A stretch of DNA of 52,547 nucleotides from Candidatus Coproplasma excrementipullorum (GCA_018714165.1 DVNU01000041.1:1-52547); one strand, 5' to 3'; shown: positions 9,263 through 17,349, counted from the stretch's first letter. Notes: generated from the letters alone by a model not told the origin. Program-made: numbers and translations.

Positions 9263-9292
9263 GCGGCGCGGAGCTTTGCAACTCCGCGCCGC
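9263..9292. terminator. GC-rich hairpin, convergent side
   Basis: GCGGCGCGGAG pairs with CTCCGCGCCGC around CTTTGCAA. It lies downstream of the minus-strand lipoprotein gene and probably terminates it. Confidence 0.55.
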
Positions 9293-9352
9293 GTTGTTTA
9301 AACTTTTCAGTTTTTTTATGTAAATTAGTCGGCAATTCTGAAGGGAAGCGTT

Positions 9353-9670
9353 TCATCGCCGAGGTATATGCCCCGCATCATATGTGTAGGAGAGTATGTT
9401 TCCGCCCGTAAGGGTCAACAGCTCGTCAATGCGGCTGTCAAAGTCGGCCATATAGTTTATGCAATAGTCGCTGAACTCGTCCCTTAACGCCAGCCTGTCG
9501 CCTTCGTTGATGTGCGCGATAATTTCGTCCGTCAAATTTTTGTCGAGCTCATATCTGCTGTCATACAGCGGGTCGGGCCCTATAAATTGCTCCCAAAAGG
9601 AGCACCCGCCCAGTGTGGTCAGCGCCGTAGCCGCCGCAAGGGCGCCCGACAACAGTTTTATAACTTTCAT
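9353..9670 (-). CDS. Small DUF5104-like lipoprotein, possibly truncated
   Basis: About 105 residues with a lipoprotein signal (LGGC). The body, with LTDEIIAHINEGDRLALRDEF and a following region, resembles DUF5104 lipoproteins, which are usually longer; a shift of frame after GHIPRR continues GIYLGDETLPFRIAD to a stop at 9325, so the 3' end may be frameshifted. The ATG at 9670 is chosen because GGGAG lies five bases upstream; a GTG at 9676 would overlap that site. It is transcribed from a PadR-type promoter-operator (9695-9725) almost identical to that of the padR operon at 34305. The function is unknown. Confidence 0.55.
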   Translation of the reverse strand: MKVIKLLSGALAAATALTTLGGCSFWEQFIGPDPLYDSRYELDKNLTDEIIAHINEGDRLALRDEFSDYCINYMADFDSRIDELLTLTGGNILSYTYDAGHIPRR

Positions 9671-9694
9671 AATCACTCCCTGAAGTCTTTATCT

Positions 9695-9725
9695 ATACTA
9701 TATATTGCATAGTATAATATGTCAA
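9695..9725 (-). promoter_or_regulatory. Minus-strand promoter with PadR-type operator
   Basis: On the minus strand: TTGACA (9725-9720), 17-base spacer, TATAGT (9702-9697). The dyad ATACTAT-7-ATAGTAT (9695-9715) covers the spacer and -10. The same arrangement, and the flanking TTTGTAAATTTCTGCAAAAAA stretch on the plus strand, recurs at padR. Confidence 0.75.
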
Positions 9726-9769
9726 GTCTTTTTGTAAATTTCTGCAAAAAAGATCAGGCAAATGCTCAA

Positions 9770-9798
9770 TTGACAGCGAGGGAGAGGGGTGGTATAAT
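9770..9798 (+). promoter_or_regulatory. Consensus promoter, probably leaderless (proX)
   Basis: TTGACA (9770-9775), 17-base spacer, TATAAT (9793-9798). Only six bases separate the -10 box from the ATG at 9805, so transcription should begin at or next to the start codon. Confidence 0.8.
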
Positions 9799-9804
9799 TG
9801 GGTT

Positions 9805-10344
9805 ATGATTGAAATTTTTAAAGGCAGACCCCTGGATATGTCGGGGCGAACGGAGCGGGAGGCCGCCGTGTACGACTACCTTGACAGATTGGGTATAGAT
9901 TACGACAGGCTCGATCACGAGCCCGCGCAGACGGCGGAGGTGTGCGAGCGCATAACCGAGGCGCTGTCTCCCGCAACGGCGTGCAAAAATTTGTTTTTAA
10001 CCAACTCCAAGGGCGATGAGTTTTTCCTCCTCGTAATGCGTGCGGACAAGCATTTCACGGGCAGGATAGTTGCGCATCAGATTGGCTCAACCAGGCTGTC
10101 ATTCGGCTCGGCCGAAAAGCTCTGGGAATATCTGGGCGTAACTTCGGGTTCGGTCAGCCTGCTGTCGATTGTCAACGACAAAAACTGCTGCGTGCAGTTG
10201 CTCGTGGATGAGGATGTATACAATTCCCCGCTGATACGCTGTCATCCCTGCGTAAACACCTCCAGTCTGCGCATCGGGAGGGAGGACGCCTTCTTCAGAT
10301 TTGTGTCCGCAACGGGCCATTCCCTGCGTGTGGTTAAGATGTAA
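9805..10344 (+). CDS. proX: YbaK/ProX-type aminoacyl-tRNA deacylase
   Basis: 179 residues matching the YbaK/EbsC fold. Family features are TACKNLFLTN with the conserved Lys61, the segment GVTSGSVSLLSIVND and the late motif HPCVNTSSLRI. This family hydrolyses mischarged tRNA in trans, classically alanyl-tRNA(Pro) for ProX. The exact substrate is assigned by overall resemblance to stand-alone ProX and is less sure than the family. There is no ribosome binding site; the transcript is predicted to be leaderless. It is a single-gene unit between its own promoter and a strong hairpin. Confidence 0.8.
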   Translation: MIEIFKGRPLDMSGRTEREAAVYDYLDRLGIDYDRLDHEPAQTAEVCERITEALSPATACKNLFLTNSKGDEFFLLVMRADKHFTGRIVAHQIGSTRLSFGSAEKLWEYLGVTSGSVSLLSIVNDKNCCVQLLVDEDVYNSPLIRCHPCVNTSSLRIGREDAFFRFVSATGHSLRVVKM

Positions 10345-10360
10345 TTGCTGTTTTAATACG

Positions 10361-10396
10361 GGCGCCGCGGCGGACTTGAAAGTCCGCCGCGGCGCC
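10361..10396 (+). terminator. 16-bp perfect hairpin
   Basis: GGCGCCGCGGCGGACT pairs perfectly with its complement at 10381-10396 around TGAA. Only short T-runs follow. Confidence 0.65.
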
Positions 10397-10463
10397 TGTA
10401 TTGTGTAAAAAATCAGCTTCTTGGCAATATATTAAAAAGTAATTTTATGTTGACGGAGGGGCT

Positions 10464-11396
10464 ATGTGTACGGCGGCGAGTTTTAAAATGGGCGGGCACT
10501 TCTTCGGCAGAACGCTCGACAATGACGTAAGTTATGGCGAAGAGGTTGTCATCTCTCCCCGCAATTTCAAACTGTGGCGGGGAGGGGGCGAACACTATGC
10601 GGTGATGGGCATGGCGACGGTAAAAGAGGGATTGCCCCTGTACTATGACGGTATGAACGAAAAGGGTCTGTGCATGGCGGGGCTCAATTTTATAGGATTT
10701 GCCGGGTATTCTGCACCGCGCGAGGGCAGGGTAAACCTCGCCCAGTACGAGCTTATCCCCTATATCCTCAGCACCTGTGCGACCGTCGCCGAGGCAATAA
10801 GGGCGCTCGAAGAGGTCAACCTGACCGACGAGGCCTTCTCGCCCGAAATGCCCGCCGCACAGCTTCACTGGATGATATCCGACGGTCAATGCGACATTGT
10901 GGCCGAGTGCACGGACGGGAAAATGCACATATATGCAGACGAGGCGGGCGTGCTCACTAACAATCCGCCATTTGATATGCAGATGTTCAACCTCAACAAT
11001 TATATGTCCCTCTCGGCGGGCAGGGCGAACAACAATTTTTGTCCGTCGCTTGGCCTTTCAGAGTACGGCTTCGGAATGGGCGCCATAGGGCTCCCCGGCG
11101 ACTTTTCGTCGCAGTCGCGCTTTGTGCGCGCGGCCTTTATACGCAACAACTATGTGCCCCGCGACGGCGAGGACGGGCGGACTTCGCTCTTCCACATTCT
11201 CGGCGGCGTAAGCGTGCCGCACGGCTGTTGCCGTTCGGGCGAAGGGTGGGCGCATTCGCTCTACACCTGCTGTATGGACGGCGTGAAAGGCGCGTACAGC
11301 TACACGACTTACGGCGATCCCTCGCCGCATAGCCTGACTTTTGGCGACTGCAATCCCGACGGCAACCGGCTTTTGAGAAAAAAGATAATCCTTTGA
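10464..11396 (+). CDS. Choloylglycine hydrolase (bile salt hydrolase-like)
   Basis: 310 residues of the Ntn-hydrolase linear-amide family. The catalytic nucleophile is Cys2, exposed by removal of Met1, followed by GRTLDND with Arg16 and Asp19. MNEKGLCMAGLNFIG and SRFVRAAF are closer to bile salt hydrolases than to penicillin V acylases. No signal peptide is present, consistent with a cytoplasmic enzyme that deconjugates glycine- or taurine-conjugated bile salts, which fits a gut organism. A GGAGG precedes the ATG. It is monocistronic, followed by a 15-bp terminator hairpin. Confidence 0.85.
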   Translation: MCTAASFKMGGHFFGRTLDNDVSYGEEVVISPRNFKLWRGGGEHYAVMGMATVKEGLPLYYDGMNEKGLCMAGLNFIGFAGYSAPREGRVNLAQYELIPYILSTCATVAEAIRALEEVNLTDEAFSPEMPAAQLHWMISDGQCDIVAECTDGKMHIYADEAGVLTNNPPFDMQMFNLNNYMSLSAGRANNNFCPSLGLSEYGFGMGAIGLPGDFSSQSRFVRAAFIRNNYVPRDGEDGRTSLFHILGGVSVPHGCCRSGEGWAHSLYTCCMDGVKGAYSYTTYGDPSPHSLTFGDCNPDGNRLLRKKIIL

Positions 11397-11400
11397 AATC

Positions 11401-11434
11401 GGTGGCGGGCGGCACATCTGTGCCGCCCGCCACC
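11401..11434 (+). terminator. 15-bp hairpin after choloylglycine hydrolase
   Basis: GGTGGCGGGCGGCAC pairs with GTGCCGCCCGCCACC around ATCT, followed by GTTTATT. Confidence 0.75.
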
Positions 11435-11456
11435 GTTTATTGCAATTTCTGGCGCG

Positions 11457-11602
11457 CTTTTTACACTTTTGGCAGACTTTTTACATTTTAAGACGATTTT
11501 TTACAACTTTATTACATCGGTGTGCGTGACAAAGCATATTCTTAGTGTTATAATGCGTGACGGATAGAGTAGCGTGCCCGCAGGCGGGCGCGCCCCTCTT
11601 TT
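11457..11602 (+). promoter_or_regulatory. Upstream pfkA control region: phased T-tracts, promoter, hairpin
   Basis: TTTTTACA recurs at 11457, 11477 and 11497 with exact 20-base spacing. A promoter follows: GTGACA (11526-11531), 17 bases, TATAAT (11549-11554). Just downstream, GCCCG-CAGG-CGGGC and CCCCTCTTTTT form a small terminator-like structure, so this promoter may make a short or attenuated transcript. Confidence 0.5.
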
Positions 11603-11668
11603 TGTCTGAAAAAGGTAAAAATTTTGTAAAGAAATTTGCCGTTATTACTTTTTATGTGTGCGAAAATG

Positions 11669-11677
11669 TGATATAAT
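11669..11677 (+). promoter_or_regulatory. Extended -10 promoter of pfkA
   Basis: TGATATAAT is an extended -10 element about 35 bases before the pfkA start. The -35 region is weak. Confidence 0.55.
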
Positions 11678-11711
11678 GGTTGTGTAAGTGAATTTTTAAG
11701 GGCAAACGCAT

Positions 11712-12782
11712 ATGAAAATAGGTATTTTGACGAGCGGCGGGGACTGTTCGGGTCTCAACGCCGTTATCCGCGCGGCGGGCATTTCGCTGTTCAATAACTT
11801 AAAGGGCGTCCAGCTTGTGGGCATTCCCGACGGTTACGGCGGCCTCATCCGCGGCGAGGGCGAACTTCTGGGCCGCGACGATTTAAACGGCATACTCGAC
11901 AAGGGCGGTACCATTCTCGGCTCCTCCCGCCAGCCCTTCAAGCAGATGGAAGTCGTCGGCGACGACGGCGAGAGCAAGCTTGCAAAGATGGTGCGCAACT
12001 ACAAGGCTATGGGGCTGGACTGTCTCATCACCATAGGCGGCGCCGGCACGCATAAGAACGCCGCCCTGTTAAAGCGCGAGGGGTGCAAAGTCATCGGCGT
12101 GCCCAAGACGATTGACAACGACATATATGGCACCGATGTGACTTTCGGCTTTCAGACGGCGGTGGAAGTTGCCACCGACTGTATGGACAGGATACGCACC
12201 ACGGCGGAGAGCCACGCCCGCGTAATGCTGGTTGAAATTATGGGCAACAAGGCCGGCTGGCTGGCCCTTCATTCGGGCATAGCGGCGGGGGCCGACGCCA
12301 TTTTAATTCCTGAAATTCCCTTCTCTGAGGATAAGCTGTGCGACTTCGTCTCCGAAAAGAAGGCCGTCGGCGCGCGGAGTGTAATTGTCGCCGTGGCCGA
12401 GGGCGCGCACATCAAGTCTGACGCGGGCGTCAAGCGCAAAAAGCGCGCGTTCGTCCGCACCAACCTCAACGAGATAACGGTCACGCCCCACCTCGCAGAA
12501 TATATCGAGGAAAAGACGGGCTATGCCGCGCGCACGTCGGTTTTGGGCTATGTCCAGCGCGGCGGCGCACCCTGCGCCTACGACAGGTTGCTCTGCACCC
12601 GTCTGGGCGAAGCGGCGGCAAACTTCGTCGCCGAGGGCATTTTCGGCGTTACCGTCGCCGTAAAGGGCAACAGGTTGGTGGCCAACCAGCTTGAGGACAT
12701 CGCGGGCAAGTACAAATATGTCACCCGCGGCGACAGAATGGTAAAATGCGCCAAAGAACTCGGCATTTTTTTGGGAGAGTAA
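11712..12782 (+). CDS. pfkA: 6-phosphofructokinase, mixed-type signature
   Basis: 356 residues with the PFK nucleotide loop TSGGDCSGLNA, the catalytic TIDND (133-137) and MGNKAGW. It phosphorylates fructose 6-phosphate in glycolysis. Phosphoryl-donor residues are mixed: GGAGT (109-113) has the Gly typical of ATP enzymes, while PKTIDND has the Lys (132) typical of PPi enzymes, and the usual metal-binding Asp before the Gly is Ala111. ATP is the likely donor, as in known Gly/Lys relatives, but PPi is not excluded. TAAGGG upstream serves as ribosome binding site. The next gene is more than 500 bases away. Confidence 0.85.
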   Translation: MKIGILTSGGDCSGLNAVIRAAGISLFNNLKGVQLVGIPDGYGGLIRGEGELLGRDDLNGILDKGGTILGSSRQPFKQMEVVGDDGESKLAKMVRNYKAMGLDCLITIGGAGTHKNAALLKREGCKVIGVPKTIDNDIYGTDVTFGFQTAVEVATDCMDRIRTTAESHARVMLVEIMGNKAGWLALHSGIAAGADAILIPEIPFSEDKLCDFVSEKKAVGARSVIVAVAEGAHIKSDAGVKRKKRAFVRTNLNEITVTPHLAEYIEEKTGYAARTSVLGYVQRGGAPCAYDRLLCTRLGEAAANFVAEGIFGVTVAVKGNRLVANQLEDIAGKYKYVTRGDRMVKCAKELGIFLGE

Positions 12783-12967
12783 AGGTTCACGAAAGTTGTG
12801 CGCTGGCGACGCGCACCAACTTTCCGTGATTTGGGGAGCTCCTTCTCGTGCGGCGCAAGGATAACGCCGCACTCGGTCACCGCTCGCACGTTGTTAGGTG
12901 CTCGCTCATCTCACAACGCTCAAACAGTGGGTGACCACTGTTTGAAGAAATGCGTTGCTCGTCGCTC

Positions 12968-13010
12968 TTGCCGCGATATGTTTTAGCCCACAATTATTTA
13001 ATCGCGGCAA
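12968..13010 (+). repeat. Dispersed hairpin element, copy 2
   Basis: Arms TTGCCGCGAT and ATCGCGGCAA (10 bp, perfect) enclose a 23-base loop containing AGCCCACAATTATTTA. The loop resembles those at 26959, 41502 (minus) and 13211 (minus) although the arms differ. It is followed by TTCACTGTGCTGAGGCG, which matches the sequence after the copy at 26950. Confidence 0.7.
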
Positions 13011-13200
13011 TTCACTGTGCTGAGGCGCAGGTATGCGCAAATTGGGGCCTTTGCCCCAAAAGCGCGGTTTTGGGGCAAAACGTGATTATTTTAGAAGGTG
13101 GCGTAAAGTAACATTATTAATTAATAATGTTTGCAAGCGAAACCGCGCTTTCGCGCAGCAAGACCCTATTTGCTGCGGCCAGCAGGCTCATCGTGGGGAA

Positions 13201-13245
13201 TTTGCGCGATTATATAATAAGAGGGCTACATTAAAATCGCGCAAA
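13201..13245 (-). repeat. Dispersed hairpin element, copy 4 (inverted)
   Basis: Arms TTTGCGCGAT and ATCGCGCAAA (10 bp, perfect) enclose a 25-base loop. On the minus strand the loop reads TTTAATGTAGCCCTC then an AT-rich end, matching the element's conserved core around GCCCT. Confidence 0.6.
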
Positions 13246-13319
13246 GGGGAGCTGGCTCCCCAAAATAACGACAAATTATGCGCGACCTCTAGCGCTTAAT
13301 TTGTGTTAAGGAGTATTAT

Positions 13320-15380
13320 ATGGCTTCAGACAAAATAAAAGCAAAAAGAGCATTTGTAAAGGACACCTGCATTAACAGGGAGTACAGCTGGCTGTTGTTC
13401 AACAAGCGCGTTCTCGATCAGGCGGCGGACACCGCCGTGCCCGTTTTGGAGCGCGCAAAATTTTTGGGCATATTCGCCTCAAACCTCGACGAATTTTTTA
13501 TGGTCAGGGTGGGCAGTTTATACAATGAGGCCGTCTCCAATCCCGAAGAAAAGGAGAATAAAACGGGCCTCACCGCCCAGAAACAGCTCGACGGCATCTG
13601 TCAGGTCGTCTCCGAACTGTACGAGGAGCGGGCCGACTGCTTTTCTGCGCTGGTCAAAGACCTCTCGGCGTGCGGCGTAAAGCTTGTAAGGGCCACCCAG
13701 CTTTCGCCCAGGCAGCTCAAGGAGTGCCAGAACATCTTTAAAATCAACATACTGCCCCAGCTGTCGCTGATGGTGCTCGACGCAAAGCACCCCATGATGC
13801 AGTTTGAGAATAAGCGCAACTATATGTTGTACGATCTGGCCAAGGGCGATCGTTCGATGATAGGCGTGATGGCCCTCAACGAATATTTAAACAAGCTCTA
13901 CCGCGTCGGTACGGGCGATTCCATTCGCCTCGTCGCGCTGGAGGAGATAATACGCGCCTGCGGCGCCTCGGCCTTCACGGGCTACGACGTAAAGGACAGC
14001 ATGCTCGTCCGCTGTACGCGCAACGCCGACTTCGATACATACATAGACGACGCCGACCTTGAGAGCGACTTTTCTCAGATAATGAAAAAGAAGGTCGCAT
14101 CCCGCGCGAGGATGAACATCGTCCGCGTGGAGGTGGACAACGACAGCTCAAAACTCAAGGACTTCGTATTAAAGCTCATAAAAGTAGACCCAAAGTACTG
14201 CTTTGTCGACAAGCGCTTCTTCGACTATAAATTTATGTTCCAGCTGGGCAAATACCTGCCCGAAAGCGTGGCCGAACCCCTTAAATACAAGCCCTTCAAG
14301 GGCAGGGTGGACGACGAACTCGCCTCGACGCCCTCTATGATAGAGACCGTTTTAAATCACGACGTGTTCCTGTCCTATCCCTATGACGCTATGTCTCCGC
14401 TCGAAACGCTCCTGGACGAGTGCTCGCGCGACGACCGCGTCTCGGCTATATCCATAACCATCTACCGCCTTGCGCACCACTCGCGCATTGCCGACCTTCT
14501 GTGCCGCGCCAGCGAAAACGGCAAGATGGTCACCGTAGTAATCGAGCTGTGCGCCCGCTTCGACGAGGAAAACAATATGTATTTCGCCCGCAAGCTTCAG
14601 GAGGCGGGTTGCACCATAATCTACGGAATGGAAAACTATAAGGTGCACTCCAAGATCATCTCCATAGTCTTAAACGAGGGGGACGACATCCGCTATATAA
14701 CCCACCTCGGCACGGGCAACTACAACGAGTCTACATCCAAGCAGTACACCGACCTCAACATAATAACCGCCGACAGGGAGATAGGCGAGGACGGCGCGGC
14801 CTTCTTCCGCAACATCTCCATCTGCAACACAGAGTACCGCTACAACAAACTGCTCGTCGCGCCCGAAACGCTCAAGTCGGGGCTCGTCGCCTATATGGAC
14901 AGGGAGATTGCCAAGGGTTCAGACGGCTATATCCTGGCAAAAATGAACAGCCTTACAGATAAGGTCATCATCGATAAACTGCGCGAGGCCAGCTGCGCCG
15001 GCGTAAAGGTGGAGCTCATTATCCGCGGCATATGCTGTATCCTTCCCGAAGTGGAGGGCAAGACGGAGAACATCTCCGTCATCTCCATTGTCGGCAGATT
15101 CCTCGAACATTCGCGCGTGTATTCCTTCGGCAAGGGCAAGGACAGGATTACATACATCTCCTCGGCCGACCTTATGACGCGCAACGTCGACAAGCGCGTC
15201 GAGATAGCCGCGCCCGTGCTCGACAAGAAGATAGAGGAGCGCATATTAAAAATTCTGCGCATAATGCTCTCCGACAACGTCAAGGCCAGAAAGCTGTGCG
15301 CCGACGGCAAGTACCGCAAGGTTACGGGCGGTGAGGAGCCTATGGACGCGCAGGATTACCTTCTCCGCCACAAAATTTAA
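13320..15380 (+). CDS. ppk1: Polyphosphate kinase 1
   Basis: 686 residues, the usual length for PPK1, with the N-terminal signature INREYSWLLFNKRVL and FLGIFASNLDEFFMVRVG. The two catalytic histidines are visible: His443 in YKVHSKII (the phosphorylated residue) and His597 in FLEHSRVYSF. The enzyme reversibly polymerises the ATP terminal phosphate into polyphosphate, used for phosphate storage and stress survival. AAGGAG lies seven bases before the ATG. It is preceded by the hairpin-rich region and followed by its own terminator, so it is monocistronic. Confidence 0.95.
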   Translation: MASDKIKAKRAFVKDTCINREYSWLLFNKRVLDQAADTAVPVLERAKFLGIFASNLDEFFMVRVGSLYNEAVSNPEEKENKTGLTAQKQLDGICQVVSELYEERADCFSALVKDLSACGVKLVRATQLSPRQLKECQNIFKINILPQLSLMVLDAKHPMMQFENKRNYMLYDLAKGDRSMIGVMALNEYLNKLYRVGTGDSIRLVALEEIIRACGASAFTGYDVKDSMLVRCTRNADFDTYIDDADLESDFSQIMKKKVASRARMNIVRVEVDNDSSKLKDFVLKLIKVDPKYCFVDKRFFDYKFMFQLGKYLPESVAEPLKYKPFKGRVDDELASTPSMIETVLNHDVFLSYPYDAMSPLETLLDECSRDDRVSAISITIYRLAHHSRIADLLCRASENGKMVTVVIELCARFDEENNMYFARKLQEAGCTIIYGMENYKVHSKIISIVLNEGDDIRYITHLGTGNYNESTSKQYTDLNIITADREIGEDGAAFFRNISICNTEYRYNKLLVAPETLKSGLVAYMDREIAKGSDGYILAKMNSLTDKVIIDKLREASCAGVKVELIIRGICCILPEVEGKTENISVISIVGRFLEHSRVYSFGKGKDRITYISSADLMTRNVDKRVEIAAPVLDKKIEERILKILRIMLSDNVKARKLCADGKYRKVTGGEEPMDAQDYLLRHKI

Positions 15381-15391
15381 ATGCATATTGT

Positions 15392-15424
15392 CTGCGGCGC
15401 CGACCATACAAGTCGGCGCCGCAG
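15392..15424 (+). terminator. 13-bp hairpin after ppk1
   Basis: CTGCGGCGCCGAC pairs with GTCGGCGCCGCAG around CATACAA, followed by TGTTTA. Confidence 0.7.
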
Positions 15425-15500
15425 TGTTTAAAATCTTTGTTATTGACAATAAATTTATTGGCGGTAAATAATTCCGTGCAATATTTTTTATCAAATACTG

Positions 15501-15530
15501 TTTACAACCTGCCCCGCCGCGTGATATAAT
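15501..15530 (+). promoter_or_regulatory. Promoter of cvpA
   Basis: TTTACA (15501-15506), 18-base spacer, TATAAT (15525-15530), about 37 bases before the start codon. Confidence 0.7.
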
Positions 15531-15566
15531 ATACCCGTAAACAGCAATCAACGGAGGTGCATAAAT

Positions 15567-16115
15567 ATGCTCTTGGCTGACTATATAATGCTGGGCGTAA
15601 TAGCCGTCGTCGTCATACTGGGTCTTGTAGTGGGCTTCAGCGGCGGCTTAAAGTTCTTTACCAGCGGCATTTTCGGCATAGTAATTTCAGTAGTCGTCAC
15701 TTACTTTCTTTTGGGGATCGTCAACTCCTGGCAGTTCGTTCAGGATCTTCTCTCCAAGCTCAACGGCATGATGGGCGATCTCAATCCCACTCTCGTCAAC
15801 ATCATCGACCAGGCCATCTTAGCAGTCATTCTCTTCATCATCGTGCAGATAGTACGTATAATAATCGTAAAGCTCATCGCGGGTCTGTTCGAGATAGACA
15901 ACGGCTTCTTCAAGGTCATCAACAGGATACTCGGCATAGTCGTAATTGCGGCAGTCGCCGTAATTTTGGGTCTGCTCGCCTTCCAGATCATCTACTGGGT
16001 GGGCGGCGCCACCGCCCACGACGTGGCTCAGGCTCTCGAGGGCAGCGTGTTCAAACTCGATTGGCTGTACGAAAACAACCCTCTCCGCACCCTTGCCGAT
16101 TACTTTACAAATTAA
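15567..16115 (+). CDS. cvpA: CvpA-like membrane protein
   Basis: 182 residues with four hydrophobic segments at about 5-25, 32-52, 83-105 and 119-143, matching the CvpA/colicin V production family in length and hydrophobic pattern. It begins MLLADYIMLGVIAVVVILGL, as CvpA-like proteins do. CvpA homologues are inner-membrane proteins of poorly defined role, linked to envelope stress and surface behaviour. GGAGG lies upstream of the ATG. It has its own promoter and terminator. Family assignment is from topology and weak similarity. Confidence 0.65.
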   Translation: MLLADYIMLGVIAVVVILGLVVGFSGGLKFFTSGIFGIVISVVVTYFLLGIVNSWQFVQDLLSKLNGMMGDLNPTLVNIIDQAILAVILFIIVQIVRIIIVKLIAGLFEIDNGFFKVINRILGIVVIAAVAVILGLLAFQIIYWVGGATAHDVAQALEGSVFKLDWLYENNPLRTLADYFTN

Positions 16116-16131
16116 TCACCTTTAAATTGAG

Positions 16132-16167
16132 GGCGCGCGCAGGTTTAACCTGCGCGCGCCTCTTTTT
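16132..16167 (+). terminator. Rho-independent terminator of cvpA
   Basis: GGCGCGCGCAGG pairs with CCTGCGCGCGCC around TTTAA, followed by TCTTTTT. Confidence 0.9.
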
Positions 16168-16219
16168 GCTTTTTCAGCTGAAAAAGCAACTTTTCAGCCC
16201 TGCCGCATAACATTATACT

Positions 16220-16561
16220 ATGGAACTTTCTTTTAACGAACTTAAAAAATTGCAGGTCATCTGCCTCAACGACGGAAAAAACCTCGGCCGCGTGTGCGAT
16301 ATGCTATTTTTTTATCCCGAAAACAAAATAAAGGGCTTTTCGGTGACGGGCGGCAGGGGCTTTAGGTTTATGCGCGAGGAGCAGTTTATTCCCTGGAGCC
16401 AGATAGTTAAGATAGGCGAGGACGTCATCCTGATTAAGCGCGATGAAAAACCCAAGGGCAGGCACGACTGCCCTCCCGGCGAAAAACCCGCCTGTCCGCC
16501 CAATCCGTTCTGCCCGCCCGAAAAGCCCTTCTCGCGGCGCGACACCGAAGATTACGAATGA
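16220..16561 (+). CDS. ylmC: YlmC/YmxH-family PRC-barrel protein
   Basis: 113 residues. Residues 1-75 form a PRC-barrel with the YlmC/YmxH pattern ELKKLQVICLNDGKNLGRV and IPWSQIVKIGEDVILIK. Such proteins are common in endospore formers and often called sporulation proteins, without a defined activity. The C-terminal 38 residues are an unusual Pro/Cys/Lys-rich tail (CPPGEKPACPPNPFCPPEKP) containing three Cys. No ribosome binding site is visible before the ATG; TATACT lies immediately upstream. Confidence 0.75.
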   Translation: MELSFNELKKLQVICLNDGKNLGRVCDMLFFYPENKIKGFSVTGGRGFRFMREEQFIPWSQIVKIGEDVILIKRDEKPKGRHDCPPGEKPACPPNPFCPPEKPFSRRDTEDYE

Positions 16562-16675
16562 CGGCGCCTTGAGCTTTGCACCCCCTATTTTACGCCCGTT
16601 TTGCCCGCCCTTTTAAGGTGCAAAAAATAAATGCATATTTTTTTAAAAAATAGCACAATTATTTTGTTAAAACAG

Positions 16676-16704
16676 TTTACAAACAGGGTAAATATTAATA
16701 TAAT
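16676..16704 (+). promoter_or_regulatory. Promoter of zinc-ribbon acidic protein gene
   Basis: TTTACA (16676-16681), 17-base spacer, TATAAT (16699-16704). Upstream, TTTGCACC and GGTGCAAA (about 16575-16623) form a weak hairpin that may end the ylmC transcript. Confidence 0.7.
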
Positions 16705-16770
16705 GATACGCGTAAAAAAGAGTGACGCTTTTCAGCGCGCCATATTTATATGTGAACGGGAGAAAATCGT

Positions 16771-17262
16771 ATGGTAAGATATATCAAATGCCCCAGGTGC
16801 GAATTAAACTACATCGATGCCGACAAGCAGGAATACTGCGACGTGTGCATTGCCGAAATGAAGGGCAACAAGCTTCAGTTTGCCGACCTTGAGGACGAGG
16901 AGCTGGAGGAAGAGCTTGACGCCGAAAACACCGAGCTCTGCCCCGTCTGCGGCGTAAACCGCATACACTACGGCGAAACGATGTGCGAATCCTGCCGCCG
17001 CAAGTCCGAGTATGAAGAGGAAGAGGAGATCGACCCCGACAAGGACGAGGAGTGGAAGAGCTATCTCGACGACGATATGGAGGATCTGACCATAGACGAC
17101 GAGGAGCTCGAAGAAGAGCTCAAGGCCGAAGAAGAGGAGGACGAGGTGGAGAACTCCGAGCCCGACGACTTCGACGACGATCCCCTCGCCGACCTTGCCG
17201 ACGACGACTTCGACGACGAGGATGAAGAGGACGACGATGACGATGATGACGATCTGTTTTAA
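16771..17262 (+). CDS. Double zinc-ribbon protein with acidic tail
   Basis: 163 residues, not a family I can name. The N-terminus has two Cys4 clusters, CPRC...CDVC (residues 8-26) and CPVC...CESC (about 57-75), each likely to bind zinc. The rest is extremely acidic, ending in a run of Asp then LF. Such acidic tails can mimic nucleic acid or bind basic proteins, but no role can be assigned. GGGAG upstream supports the ATG. It stands alone between a clear promoter and a clear terminator. Confidence 0.7.
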   Translation: MVRYIKCPRCELNYIDADKQEYCDVCIAEMKGNKLQFADLEDEELEEELDAENTELCPVCGVNRIHYGETMCESCRRKSEYEEEEEIDPDKDEEWKSYLDDDMEDLTIDDEELEEELKAEEEEDEVENSEPDDFDDDPLADLADDDFDDEDEEDDDDDDDDLF

Positions 17263-17307
17263 TCGTCTGCGTTAGTCAATGTCCGGCAATTCAACAAAAC
17301 AAACCGC

Positions 17308-17349
17308 GCCCGCCGCGGAGCTTTCAGCTCCGCGGCGGGCTTTTTTTTA
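17308..17349 (+). terminator. Strong rho-independent terminator
   Basis: GCCCGCCGCGGAGCT pairs perfectly with AGCTCCGCGGCGGGC around TTC, followed by nine T. Confidence 0.97.

Larger units (their letters stand above)
12783..13319. other. Long non-coding region with many inverted repeats
   Basis: I see no convincing gene here. It contains a 10-bp hairpin CAAACAGTGG/CCACTGTTTG (12921-12944), two copies of the dispersed hairpin element in opposite orientation (12968-13010 and 13201-13245), a TTGGGG/CCCCAA hairpin, a 22-base perfect palindrome centred at 13120/13121, and an outer AAGCGCGGTTTT / GAAACCGCGCTT inverted repeat around it. Short open frames across it follow these repeats and lack protein-like composition. 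Confidence 0.6.

Noticed and set aside
12968-13010. Integron attC site
   Set aside because: The hairpin lacks the GTTRRRY/RYYYAAC core sites and no integrase gene is near.
12798-13299. Small frames between pfkA and ppk1
   Set aside because: They run through inverted repeats and hairpin elements, lack ribosome binding sites and have repeat-driven composition.
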